64,000 nt of DNA. Origin: Syngnathus acus. Its lineage: Eukaryota > Chordata > Actinopteri > Syngnathiformes > Syngnathidae. Location: NCBI RefSeq assembly GCF_901709675.1, contig NC_051096.1:4367001-4431000 (forward strand), given 5' to 3'. How positions within the stretch are numbered: the stretch's first letter is position 1; each line of letters begins with the position of its first letter. Below the pieces are notes generated by a model. That model was not told where the DNA came from. It made no database searches and was given only the letters and a program-made list of their open reading frames with translations. Shown here piece after piece: positions 38,197-49,910 of the stretch. The position numbers and the translations under genes were made by a program.

Positions 38197-39459
38197 GAGC
38201 CCCCCGTGTGGTGCAACACCCTCGCTGGAGGAAAACGTGACAAAATTCTCTTTTTGAGGCTCTTTGCCTTCTTTGTTTTGATGGAATCGAGCTCAAACCG
38301 GAAACATTAGCGAGTGGTAAATAAAGCTCTTCTTCTTTGGTTTGCTTGTTTGGCACATTTCTGCCCTCCTCGGGTAGGTTTTGGTACTACACGTCTATAC
38401 GGCATTTGGTGCTGAAAAGCAGCATGGCGATTATTATCAGTAAAAATGGTTTAATTTTCCTTCTGTCCTTGACACTTCATTTTGTTTATTAAATAATCAC
38501 ACAATTGTAGATACAAGTAAGTAAAATAGACATTTAATGTACAATAACAAATATTAGGAACATACAGGCATATTGATGTTACCTTGACAGGGGAATGCCA
38601 CAAATGCATGCAAACCAAAAGACAATGGTGAATTCCATAACATCACTTTCATCATACAGTCAAATTAAATATGTGGTCATATACTTAAAGTGCAAAAAAA
38701 AAAAAAAAATTGTAAGCTTGTACAAAACAATTTCAATAGTATTCAATTATCTATGTACGAAAAGATATTTAAGACCATCATGAAGAAGAAAAGAAACATT
38801 CAATTGCTCGCAACAGATTTACATGACTGTCTGAGCTCTTTGAGGCCTTGTTAAATATTAAAAGAAAAATACATCAACAAGGGCGTGCACCTTAAATACG
38901 ACCTGATTAAATAAGGTAAACCTTAACAATTATATGGTCAACAGATTGTATGACACAATTCACTTGATGATTTTCATAATTTTAAAACTGCATGCTTTTT
39001 CATTGGGCACCACACAGTCAGTACGCATGGCAAAAGTGTGCTTTTTAGGGAAGTGCTTCAAAATATCTTATTCTAGTATTTTCATTCATTTAGAAGTGTC
39101 TTGATGCTTGTCAAAACACAGCATATGACATTTGAACCGAACTTGACGCTTTTTTCAGTCGGAATACGTAATAATAATAAATAATTGCATTAAGTTTTAA
39201 GCACAGCGGTGATGTAAATACTGTATATAATGTTAACTGTAGCTGTCATGCTTAATAAATGCACTTTTTTAGGAATAAAGCCTAATTTTTTTATGTACAC
39301 ATAGTCCGACTACTCTACTACTGCATTACAATGTTGATCATGGTAGTGATACTTCTGAAAACCACTGAGATAAGGAGAACTTTGTGTCCAGGGCTTGAAA
39401 TAAAGAATTCAAAGTAAGGAAAGAGCCACAGGCACTGATGATCCGAAAGCTCCAGGTTC
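38197..39459. other. Spacer between HTH paralogues 2 and 3
   Basis: AT-rich, no gene seen. The block just upstream of paralogue 2 (38340-38405, with 'ggttttggtactacac') resembles the blocks upstream of paralogues 1 and 3. A poly-A tract lies at about 38695-38709. Confidence 0.55.
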
Positions 39460-40044
39460 TCACCAACACTGAAATCCCGGGAGAGGTGTCCCGACCCCGG
39501 GGAGCGTCTGGTTGCAACTGACCGGAGCGCTCTCGTATGGCAATGTCTCCTGGTTTTTACTACTACCAGTGTCCTGCTCATTGTTGATGCCAACCAAGTC
39601 TGGAGATACAGGAGTCTGTTCTTTCTGGACGGGGTCCTGTTGCTTGGTCCGGGGCTGCGTGGTGCGATGAGCCGAGTCGCGCCGGTGCACCGGCTTGCGG
39701 CTGTAGCCCAGCCGTTTCAAGGCCCGCTGTGTAGTTTTATGCGAGATGGGCGTCTCGGCGCTGAAGTTGTACAGGGTTTGGATCTCCGTGACAGTAGCCC
39801 GACTGTTGGCCTCCACCACACGCTCCATCCGCCTCTCGCCGATCTCGTCGACGAGCCGTTTTCTCCCACCTGTGCCCCGCAGGCTGCTCGTCTTCTTCTT
39901 CACGCACCATTCACGGTAGATTCGAGACACCGCCGTCTTGGAGAAGCCCAGCCGGTTGACCGTTTCCGAGATGCTGCAACCCGCGCTTCGAGCGCCGACG
40001 ATCAGGCCCCGCTCGAACTCGGTCAAGTCCCGCGACTTGCCCAT
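39460..40044 (-). CDS. Tc1-type helix-turn-helix protein without transposase domain, paralogue 3
   Basis: Single-exon frame of 194 codons starting MGKSRDLTEFERGLIVGARS in a good Kozak setting (A at -3, G at +4). First helix-turn-helix around SISETVNRLGFSKTAVSRIY; basic linker KKKTSSLRGTGGRKRLVDE; second unit with VTEIQTLYNF and KTTQRALKRLGYSR at about residues 84-116. The remaining 78 residues are Gln/Ser/Thr/Pro-rich, contain no DDE signature, and end GFQCW. A minus-strand AT-rich TAAATAAAA lies about 40 bases upstream and could act as a TATA-like box. The closest full-length relatives I recall are fish Tc1-like transposases starting MGKSRDLSEFERG, which are about 330-340 aa long. Confidence 0.7.
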   Translation of the reverse strand: MGKSRDLTEFERGLIVGARSAGCSISETVNRLGFSKTAVSRIYREWCVKKKTSSLRGTGGRKRLVDEIGERRMERVVEANSRATVTEIQTLYNFSAETPISHKTTQRALKRLGYSRKPVHRRDSAHRTTQPRTKQQDPVQKEQTPVSPDLVGINNEQDTGSSKNQETLPYESAPVSCNQTLPGVGTPLPGFQCW

Positions 40045-41270
40045 GTTTTGGGCCTGGCGAGTAGCTCCGATTCCCCTTTTTTATTTAACCGAGTGACACC
40101 TCTTTTGTTTCAATGGGATCATATTCGGCCTTTAAACAATGGCTGCTTGTGATAGGGGCTCTTCTTTTATGGCTAATTAATTGCTGTCAGGCCCATGGTT
40201 GCCCTCTTGCGTTAGATTTGTGGAACTACAAAAACAATAACTATTTAACAGTAATCGAATTAAGTACACAAGTACAGTTGCTAGGTATAAAATAAATATA
40301 CGCGACTCGCAAAAGTTAGGGGAATTTGGTTTCTACAGGGAATTCAAGGGTGAACGCAGACGTCATTGGGAAATTACAACAATAAAAAAAACATCTGTTG
40401 TGAATTTTGTAATTCAATGAAAGAACAGCAAGTAACATTGAACAGTTGGATGTGAGTGCTCAAATCTTTGAAAACAGTCAAACTAAGATTATAGTGCATT
40501 TTAGGGTCATTCTCAAATGTCACCAAAAAGCTTTTTTCTTTATGGAATATCACAAATAATTTTTGGACAAAACTGAAAAAAAAGCACACAAACGTTAGCC
40601 TCTTTTATTTATTTGGTGCTCATATTGACAAGAGAAAAATTGGCTCTTATGAAGCCATTAAACAAATGTTCCCACAGAATAACAACAATGTGAGATAATA
40701 ATAAAAAAGCCCACTTAGCTAGTGATAATTGAAAATAAAACATAGGTGGTAAAGTAAAAGTTTGTCAGGAAAATAAATAAGTCAAGTGACCTGAACAATC
40801 TTTGTATTTGTACTTTGCTATTTGAGTTCCTTCTACTGCCATTTCATGATTGTACTAACAAAGTAAACAAATTGTAACTTCTTTTTGGGGAAAGAATTGT
40901 ACTGTAAAAAGGAAGGAAACCAGTTCCATTTGGCTTCCAAAAGCAAAATGGCAAATTAGCATTGCAAGTGTGTCAAGTCACCACTAGAGAGCGGCACTCT
41001 GCTTCTCAAATTTGCTCAAGCCATGCACCAGGCATCAAAGGTTATCTATTGATTGAATTTTTAAGATATAAAAATTACACACCAGATATAGAAGGAAAAC
41101 AACGCTTACACAATTTAATCAACAAAGTCCATCGAACTTAAGCATGGAACACCAATAACCGATAAGAACCGCATTTTTTGATCCAAGAAGCAAAGGCCTG
41201 ATTGTCCCAGAGCCACAGATATAGGTTAAAGAACATCAATTAATGATGACCAAGGTCAAGTCCTAAAACT
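40045..41270. other. Spacer between HTH paralogue 3 and zbtb8b
   Basis: AT-rich. The part nearest 41270 is probably the zbtb8b 3' UTR; a minus-strand AATAAA lies near 40604-40612. The block at 40196-40230 (gttgccctcttgcg ... tggaactac) resembles the regions upstream of the other two HTH genes. No other gene. Confidence 0.5.
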
Positions 41271-43089
41271 TCACAGGGTATGACCTTCATCATCGCACGC
41301 GGTCAGCTCCCTTTCCAGCATCGTCTTCCCCACCAAGTCTTCCACTCGACCAACCTCCACCTCGTCCACGTCGTCCATGAAACTGGCCCAGTCGGCGTTT
41401 CCGTCTTCACGTTCGGCGGGCTCGGCGTGAGTGGTGGTCACGCAGTTGCAGCTGTCGCAGATGCCGTAGCGTCGGAACCCCGGCGACACGCTGGACCCGT
41501 AGAAGATCCGCCTGCAGCTCTTGCATGACATGGGTAAGTCGTGCCGATGGACCTGGTTGGGAGTTCACAGACGATGACAGCAGTTGAGAAACTATTATTA
41601 GGGATGGCCATAACAAAGAAGTGCTTTGCTTCAACTCTTACGCTGAGGGCATGGGTACGAAGATGTTCCTGCCTGGTGAACCTCTTTCCGCACATGGGAC
41701 AAGGGAAAGGCCTCTCGCCTGTGTGACAGCGAAGGTGGCGCTTCATGATTCCCTTCTGCTTGGCCGTGTACGGACAGAAGGGGCACTTGTGGAGCTTGAC
41801 GGGAACCAGTAAGCTGTCGCCTGCAAAATTAAAAGAAGCAATTCAAATCATCTATCAAGCTCACAAGTGGCCAATCAGGTGTTCAGTTACCCGTGTCCTC
41901 TCCGATCCAATCCGACTGGATTTCCATCACGGACGATCCCACGAAACCCAAACTGTCCTCCATTCGGCTCAAGCCTAAAATGCTACCCGGTGGTCTCTGA
42001 GTCATGCGCTGGCCTCCTCGGTCCAGCAGTGAGTTGGGGCCTTCACCTCTGGCCAGCATCTCCATCAGCTGCTTGGCACTGAAAGAAGAGCTGCAACCCA
42101 CAGAGAAGCGCTCCGTGGAAAAACTCGGGGGAAGCGATCTGCTCGGGTGAGGAACAGAAGGTCCAGGATATGACGCTAGGTCTTTATTGTCAGGAGACTC
42201 CGAGAGCTCCTCATCCGGGTCATACTCTATCTTGGGGTTCACTAACTCATGAGTCAAAGAGCAGCGCGTCGAGGTAAGGTTTGTCTGATCCGTGTGGGGT
42301 TTTGGTTTTTCGCCGCCGGAATGGAAGTCGATGTCCATGTTTTGGCTTGGGCCTGGAGGGGTGCTGCCCGGCATGGGCAAAGGGCTCTTTGGCGGCTTTA
42401 CAGCTACTCCATCTGCTTCTGCAACCTGTGAGCGAGGCTCTGCAGCCCCAAAACTACTCGACTTGGATGCTGCAGCAGTGCCGCTGTCCGCGGGTCTGTA
42501 TTGTCCTCCCTGTCCCGGATTTCCCCCCCCTATTACGCCCTCCTTGTCCTTATTGCATATGTCCAAAGAGGAACTGATGTACCTTTTGCAAAGGTTCACC
42601 AGGTCAGTCATTTGCAAATAGCTGGCCGCTGACATCACTTCAATGACAGAGTTGCTGCTCAAAGCTAACCGGCCGGAATAGAGAAAGTCCAGGATGATGG
42701 AGAAGGCATCAGCTGTAACTATGTCTAAGGATGCTGTGCTTTGGCGCTGGCCACTATCCTGAAATGAGAGACAATTACGAACATTAAATTAGTGTTTCAA
42801 ATATTTGAATAATTTGCTTTAATAAGGTGCAATGGAAACTCCAAAGGGAGAAAATGTGATTGTTCGAACCAAAATCGGAGGTATCACAGAACAGACTGTG
42901 GTCGACCCACCGCACCTGCAAATAGTGAACCAAAAGAGCTCTAAAGTAGCCGCTTCCAGCAAACAGGACATTGCGGTGGGCCTTGAAGACACGGCCCTCG
43001 ACCAGGATGCTGCAGTCACAAAAGTAGCCTCGCTTCCGCTGCTCATTGAGTTCAAACAGAAGCTTGGGCAGGTAGCAAGGCACCTCCAT
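41271..43089 (-). CDS. zbtb8b: BTB/POZ and C2H2 zinc-finger transcription factor, ZBTB8B-like, 4 coding exons
   Basis: Nuclear sequence-specific regulator. Exons (transcript order): 42916-43089, 41891-42758, 41642-41820, 41271-41552; phases join to 500 codons. The start [20 protein letters not shown] matches mammalian ZBTB8B rather than ZBTB8A, which begins differently. The BTB domain spans about residues 1-115 ([52 protein letters not shown]). A Ser/Pro-rich acidic spacer follows. C2H2 finger 1 is residues 360-380 (CPFC...HLRCH) and finger 2 is 388-409 (CPMC...HALSVH), joined by a TGERPF linker. A CxxC...CxxC segment (CKSCRRIF ... RRYGICDSC) follows, as in ZBTB8 proteins, then an acidic tail. 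An acceptor just upstream of the ATG implies a non-coding 5' exon, probably ending at 43500. Confidence 0.92.
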
Positions 43090-43599
43090 GACTAAACTTC
43101 AGTGGGCTCTGCCAGGAGAGAAGAAAGGACAAATAATGAGCGGAAATGCATGAGTCTAGTTTCCAGTGAGTCATACAATCTGAAAAAAAAAAAACAATGT
43201 GGCAGAATTATTGTTTCCTCACTCTCTTTTTACAAGTCAGCATGCAGCTCGAGGGTGTGTGCAATTGAACTGAGATGCTTTAAAGCTAATCTAATTTGCA
43301 TGTATAAAAAACTGTAGCCAACATATAAGATCTCAATATAGAGCAACTTCATAGCAAAAGAGTTTATTCTGCCTTTGTTTTCAGCCTAGCTACCGTTGCT
43401 AAGGCTAAGTACCTAGTTAGAAAATCATATTCGGCTACTCGGAAGCGTCACTTTGAAAAGCACATGTCATATAAAACACAATCAACTAGAATGACTTACT
43501 CGCAGAAACCCTGGGGGGGGGGGAATACTTGATGATAATCCTTGATCTTGAAAATATTAGACTGCTAATACCACTGTTTTCTTCTATTTCTGCTACCCA

Positions 43600-43690
43600 G
43601 AAACGCTTCCGGTAACACGAGATTGACGTTTACGTTGAGCCAATCAGAAGTGACGTAGCCCGAGTACGGGCGTTGACTGGACCAATGAAA
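43600..43690 (-). promoter_or_regulatory. Likely zbtb8b promoter and first non-coding exon start
   Basis: Within 90 bases on the minus strand there are an ETS-type CCGGAAG (43606-43612), CRE-like ACGTCA cores (43624-43629 region and 43651-43656), and two ATTGG inverted CCAAT boxes (43640-43644 and 43682-43686). A clean donor, CGA then GTAAGT, follows at 43500, and the acceptor CAG sits just before the zbtb8b ATG. The promoter assignment is inferred from motif clustering and position. Confidence 0.55.
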
Positions 43691-43720
43691 GAGGGGCGGA
43701 CAACTTCGATGTTGATTTAA

Positions 43721-43768
43721 ATATAATAATAATAATGATGATGATGATGATGATAATAATAATAATGA
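43721..43768. repeat. (AAT)n/(ATG)n microsatellite
   Basis: AATAAT units flank a run of ATGATG. AAATAAATA-rich sequence continues to about 43880. Confidence 0.9.
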
Positions 43769-46629
43769 ATGTAAATAAACCAATACATGATTATATAAAT
43801 AAATATACTAACAAATAAATAGATAAAAACAAAAATAAATAGATGAACAAAATAAATAATGTGATAAACAAATAAATAAAGAATGTGTGTAAATGAAAAT
43901 GACTTTTCTTTGAAAATTAATTCATCAGACTAAAATAAGGTAACACCACTGACCATTAAAAGACATTTGACAGACACTGAACTGTAAAGATGTGTGGTTT
44001 CATGACAAACGTTTTTGATAATTGCGTTCATGCTATTATGATTGATTTGTGAACATGTTTTTTCTCAATTGTTCATATTGTACTACTGAGCAGCCAACAC
44101 TTTCCTAAACTACATGACTACATTATTCTTTCCACCCATCAGAAAGCATTAGCTCCAACGTTGTACTGTTTTCCATTTTACAGAGAAAATAATCCGCCTG
44201 GTTCCAAGAAAAAACATTAAACTACTTTTCATTTATTTGCCACATCCACACATTTCATCCCACAGTTCTTGACTTCATGATATTTTCCTATGGCGTGCTG
44301 TGGGAAAACCACGTTAATGTTATGACAGCCCAATGAAAAATACGACCAAGAATATTAGCACTAAAAACTAATCTTACTCTAATTAAGGGTTTCCCGAACT
44401 TTTTTACATCCTTCCTGTGGCATAACACAATCCATCAATTATTGTCATAATATAAAGTACATATGAGCAAAAAAACAGACAGCATTCAACTATTACAGCC
44501 TGCTTGATTAATAAAATAGATTTCAATGCACTGTGATATATTTAACAAAGAATCTATTATGTAAGAGACTTTACTAAAAAGTAGACCTCTGTGCCAAGAT
44601 ATCAGTGAAACTATGTGACCATATTTTTAGATTTTGTTTTCTTCCCCCCCCCAAAAGTGGGTGCATTCCCTCAGTGGGTATGTTGACTTCTATCTTAAAA
44701 CGTCTTCTCTAATTGTTCATTTGTTTTCATGTTACCGAGCATAGAAAAAGACCATACTTGTGATTTACGGCAGACTGATGGCGGCTTGTGATGTCTAAAA
44801 AGTCAACAGCCTTCATGGACGCTTTGCATTGTGTGCGTCAGCCGCACTGGCAGCCACAGTCTGGCGCTGAGGGCCCGCAGCGGCACCCCTCGCTCCTTGT
44901 GGTCTGACGAACGCTCGGGCCTGCATTTTCCCAGGCTGAGACAACACACCACGGTGGCAGCGCAAGCCACACTGGGAGCCTGATTAAAGACTCGGGACAA
45001 TGGAAGGACCGCGGTGGCATTTTCCTTTCCTAGCGCCGTCTCCCGAGAGGGTGGGGGTGCCGTGAAACGTTTGAATTATCCCAGAATCTCTGGAATTCCA
45101 AGCGAGGTTCCGCGGGAAGGACCCTCGACAGGGGATCAAAAAGACCAGAGCGGAGTGTGGTGGGTTGGTGCAGAAGCAAACAAGAAAAAAAATACTGAAG
45201 CATCGGCCTGTGTGGTTGCATTTGGTGGGGTTATTTGTGATTTTTGGCCAATGAGCAACAAGCATGTGGTGCTTATTGTCCTTTTATCTCTCATGTGCAA
45301 TCACTGGGAGTCTAATACAGCAGGCGCCCCTCTTTATTCGAGAGACACCACTTTCCTCTCTCATTCTCTCTGTAATTATCATTTCATGTCGTGAGACCGA
45401 CGTCCCGGCACATCTCACGCTCTTCCCATCACCCGCCGGATAGGCCGAAAAGAATTCACGACTGAAATAAATCTGCCGGCCGTTTTTTTGATTTTTTTGA
45501 TTGTAAATCGAGCACCGCGGAGCCTTCGCACACCGCAAAACTTCCGGTAGCGAACGGCCCCGAAAAACTGATGTCTTTGCCACAGGCGGATTGCCACGAT
45601 CAAAGCTCGCTTGTGCTATATGCAGTTAGCCAAGAGCCCTCAGACGCTGACCTCAAACATAGCTTATGTCTGAGCGCAACACTGACTGTGTGTTTGCGGT
45701 ACTTGTGAGGAAGACTGTGTAGCAATGGTTTCGCGGCACACGTGTTGCCTTTCAGCAAGATTTTTTCTCTTTCGTCTGCCTTTCATGTGAGTCCGTCGAC
45801 ACGAGCACTGAGACGTTCAGACTCGGCGTCGACTTGACAAGTCTCGCATGTTATGCTAATCTCTCATTCACCGACAACTAGACGTCAAACTTCAAAATAA
45901 AAATGCCTGTTAGTTGCACTCTGGATAATCTCTTCTGGGAAAGTCAAAAGTGTCCCATCAGCCATGGCAGGTTTACGGCCTTTTTTTTTTTTTTTTTTTT
46001 CAACTTATGGCTGCTCCTCTGAGATGCCACGGGGGGTGACGTGTGGATGGATGTCTCCCTGATAATCGGAGGTGTTCTGTTATAAGAGGGATTTGTGATA
46101 CTAAGGGGCTGTCAGAGCACTGCGCCCCAGGGTGTCGGGTGTAAAACAAGGATGATTCACCCTCCCCGTGTCATCTCACAAGCTTGTGAGCAAATGTGTA
46201 TTTTGGATACATTCCTGACAATTACTGCCGACTCTCCCTTCCATGCAGCTCGCCATGTGAAAAAGAAATCTTTCGGAGTTCTTCAATTTTTGCCAAGTCG
46301 TAAAAGAAGCGCAGTCATTCAATTAAGCACAGTTGTTTTCATTTATCACTTTTTTTTTTTTGTTCTGTGTGGCCCATGAAAGATTTTCTTGTATGTGATG
46401 TGCTAGTCACAATGAAGTGATTACGGGCCGGCGTGCCTTTGAGACATGGCACTGAGCGGCATTCTTCACGCGCTTAAAAATAGAAACCGTCTGCTTTTTC
46501 AATTTCACTCACTGGAGGGACATTTGGGCATCTCCTTTTTTAGAGAGTACAAACATAACAGCATTCTTTCATATGTTCTCCAGCATGGCGCTTTGATTTT
46601 ACGATAGGAATCGACTCATGTGGGAGCGA

Positions 46630-46637
46630 CGTGGGAA
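46630..46637 (+). promoter_or_regulatory. RBPJ/Su(H)-type site CGTGGGAA
   Basis: Exact CGTGGGAA octamer about 4 kb upstream of heyl, a known Notch target family. Function inferred. Confidence 0.4.
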
Positions 46638-49204
46638 AAGCGACTTTTTCATTCGCCGGGATTTAAAAGGAATCCAAAGTTGAACAAGATGGTGTTCAAC
46701 TAAAAATTGGTGGAAAAAAATATTTCCCCATCGTCAAAGATCTACAGAAAGGCCAACGGCAAGTTCAGAAACTCACGCAAAGACCATGATGGGGACATCA
46801 CTCACTCGGCCACGCCCATTAAAGGCACACTTACAACGCTAAAGTTGTTGGGACTCAGCTTTTTGTGTGTTTGTACAATCTAGTGCTTCTTTTTTAATTT
46901 AAAAATATACAGTCACGATGAATATTAACTAAACTCCAAAGCACAAGATGTAATAGGTCAAGCTAATGCTATCATAATTAGCATGCAGCGGAAATGATGA
47001 CAAGCATGAAATCCAAATGTTTGAAGTTCTCAACAAGTGGCACATTATTACTTTCTTGAAAGCCTTTTTTTTTAGTTTTCCTAAAACAAAGAAGTTAAAG
47101 ATTCCATGATAGCGATAGTCCGAACCTGGAATAAATAAAATTCCGATAAATTCAATTCTGGAGGTCAAACATCATCCCAGTTGTGTTAGACCTGACGTTA
47201 ACGACGTAAGTGTTTGAGGAAAAAATGTGGAGAACAAAAAAGGACAACATGAGTAAGACGACAGGAGAAGGGGGTGGTGGAAAACAAATGTGGATGGATT
47301 GGTGGGCGCAGGCTATTGGGGGGGGGGAATAACACAGATCAGTCAAGGGGGAGGGATGCAAGAGGGGAAACATTCGCTCTTGCCCACATTAAAGCCATAA
47401 AAAAAGAAAACAAACAGAAAAACATGTCTGACATAAAGAGACTGGTTTCCGCGGCGACAGCACAATGGCTGCCTGTGGCTCTTCGGGCCCTCGCCATCTC
47501 GTCTGGGACCCGGCACCAGCGAAAGTCACCGCAGTCCCATCAGTAAGTGTGTGCGTGTCTACGCGCAACATTGTGAATGTCATCACGCTCAATGCTGTGG
47601 GAACGGCCATGAAAGAGACCCCACTCAGAAGCCACAAAAGCTCCTTTCTGAGTCTCCTCGCCGCCTTTTAGCCTCTCTATTTATCTTTACGCGGGGGGGA
47701 GCCGGATGAGGAGGGAGCCCGTGACGAGCTGACCGACCCATGACTGACACCTCACTGTCACATTTAGATCTCAAGAGGCTCATATCAGCTCCTGGAATCA
47801 ACCTTGGGGTGTGTAGACTTTTATGTCCACTTAAAATGGAGCAAACTTACAAAAGTAGCTTCTTGAGTAATAAAAAAAAAATGCTGCTTGCTTTTGATGC
47901 CTTAGCATCATCGGATTCCACTAAATGTAATATAAAAATCGTTTAACTTGTCGGACTCAATGTCGGCGAATGAAAACATCTGTTGGCCATTATGACAAGC
48001 TGATCAAGTCAAAAGAAGTCAGTCATGATACCAATATAGTTTGAGATCAAGTAAATTACGTCTTATCAAATTCAGTCCAAACAAATGAGGCAAATTAAGT
48101 TAGATTTCAAAGATGCTTCCAGAGAGATCAAACAAAACACGAAAAAATCGACCAGAAGATGTTCAAAGTTTTTTTTTTTTTTAAATATAAAGTATTTGTA
48201 CTCTCGCCACTTCACGTATATTCGAACCTTTAAAAACAAAACTGCATCCGAAGTGATAATTGCGGCTGGGAGCTTGTCCTTATAAATTCCACCCTCATTC
48301 GTGTGAGCGCAAATTGCAAAAGCATGAGCCTGTTAATTTCAACGAGGGGACCGCGGCCTTGTTGTGGTTTGGAGGGATGTGGCGGAGCGACGACTTAAAA
48401 TAGCAGATCAAGACCGGCAGAAATCTCAGCAAATTCCATCTGATGGCTTCTCAGATCTCTGTCTGTCGTCGCCGCGCCCCGATCCCCACACCATCAAACC
48501 GCTCTCATATTTAACTCATTTATTTTTTTTCATTCATCTTCTTAATCACTTCTGTCCTTGTGCGTGTTTTCCATGCGGCTTACGTCATTTTGGAACGAGC
48601 GCAAATGCGGCCATCTTAAGCTAACGCACATTCCAAAAGCATGCATATATATTTTTTTTTCAATTTTAATTGGGAAGAAAATGAATGACATCTTCTGACA
48701 TAACACATTTTTCTCACGATGACTTTCTTTTTTCATTTATGCCCTGAAAGACACCATGTAAATCTGTCTGTGGCTTTCAATTGGAATTGTGTCATTTCCA
48801 GTGAACACACACAAATGATCATCTCTGTTCCCATTATCTTTTAATAAACAGATTACCAGGGCAAGTTGACTTTGATAAAAGAGCTTGGTGTTCAAACAAA
48901 GCAAAAAAAAAAAAAAAAAGAGCATATAATTGACTAGAGACAGAATCTCCGGCGAGATGTTTAGCACCCCCCGAGCCCCAAAACAAACGCTAATACAACA
49001 TCTTGCACACAATCGTTGTCGTATGTTTAAACGAACACGCCCTTCCAGTCTGCCGAGCAGGAAGAAACACACTCAAGCCGGGCATTGTGTCAAAGGGGGC
49101 ATGCCACTTGGCCTGGCTCTTTTCACGCAGACACACACGCTGGCGCGCACAAACACACACGGCGCCGGGCTCTCGTGTTTCCATGGCGATGTGCGCCAGC
49201 AATC

Positions 49205-49212
49205 TTCCCACG
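49205..49212 (-). promoter_or_regulatory. RBPJ/Su(H)-type site (TTCCCACG on + strand)
   Basis: Exact reverse complement of CGTGGGAA, about 1.5 kb upstream of the heyl start codon. Confidence 0.45.
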
Positions 49213-49877
49213 GTGGCTGTGGAAGCGATGACTGAGTGTTGCACAGAGCCGCATGTGTGAATGAATGGAGCGCCGTTAGTGCATGCGTGTGTGTGTGTGT
49301 TGGGGGGGGTGCTAACCTGTCCAGTGAAGAAGCGAGATGTTCAGACACTCACTGGGCCGATAACACCCTTGACCTTCTGGGTACATGGAGCTGGGCCGCT
49401 TATCTGTCATGTTTGACACTTAGCACCTGGGCTGCTATCTTCACTGCTGCCTTGTAACTAAGTACAAGTACTTAGTGATTTCAGGTATATGCACTTTAAA
49501 TGTGCATTTTATTTTTATTTATTTTTTTATCTCTGGGGAACCAAAGAAGCGTTACAATTAATGATGCAACAGATTCAGAGAAGCAAAGGCCTGATTTCAG
49601 AGAATCGGTGGTGGTCACGATTGTAACGATTAAAGATTCTCCTTAATCTGATAACCTTTTTTCTGCCCTTTCTTCATACCAACTTGTAAAACTGGTACAA
49701 GGACTGATAATAATTACTAACCGGGGTTAAAGCGAGGTTACTCTGAATTCTATTTCAGAGGTTGTTTTTTTTCTTTGCTTTTAAACACAAGCACTTGTAC
49801 TTCAGTACAGAGTGTGCCTACTTTTGTCACCTCTGCCTATCCTGCAAGATGACAAAGAGCCACTCTGGGACGGAAAT

Positions 49878-49910
49878 CTAAAACCGGTTCTTGTCGAGAA
49901 CCGGTTTTAG
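49878..49910. repeat. Perfect inverted repeat / hairpin
   Basis: CTAAAACCGGTTCT, five-base spacer TGTCG, then AGAACCGGTTTTAG: a 14-bp perfect stem. No known element recognised around it. Confidence 0.9.

Noticed and set aside
36198-40044. Reading the HTH trio as three ordinary dead Tc1 transposons
   Set aside because: No terminal inverted repeats or DDE remnants seen near them, the frames are intact, and shared tails and flanks indicate tandem gene duplication. Not excluded without a database search.
36288-40152. Plus-strand frames opposite the three HTH genes
   Set aside because: Antisense shadows; the minus-strand proteins have a recognisable domain and the plus-strand ones do not.
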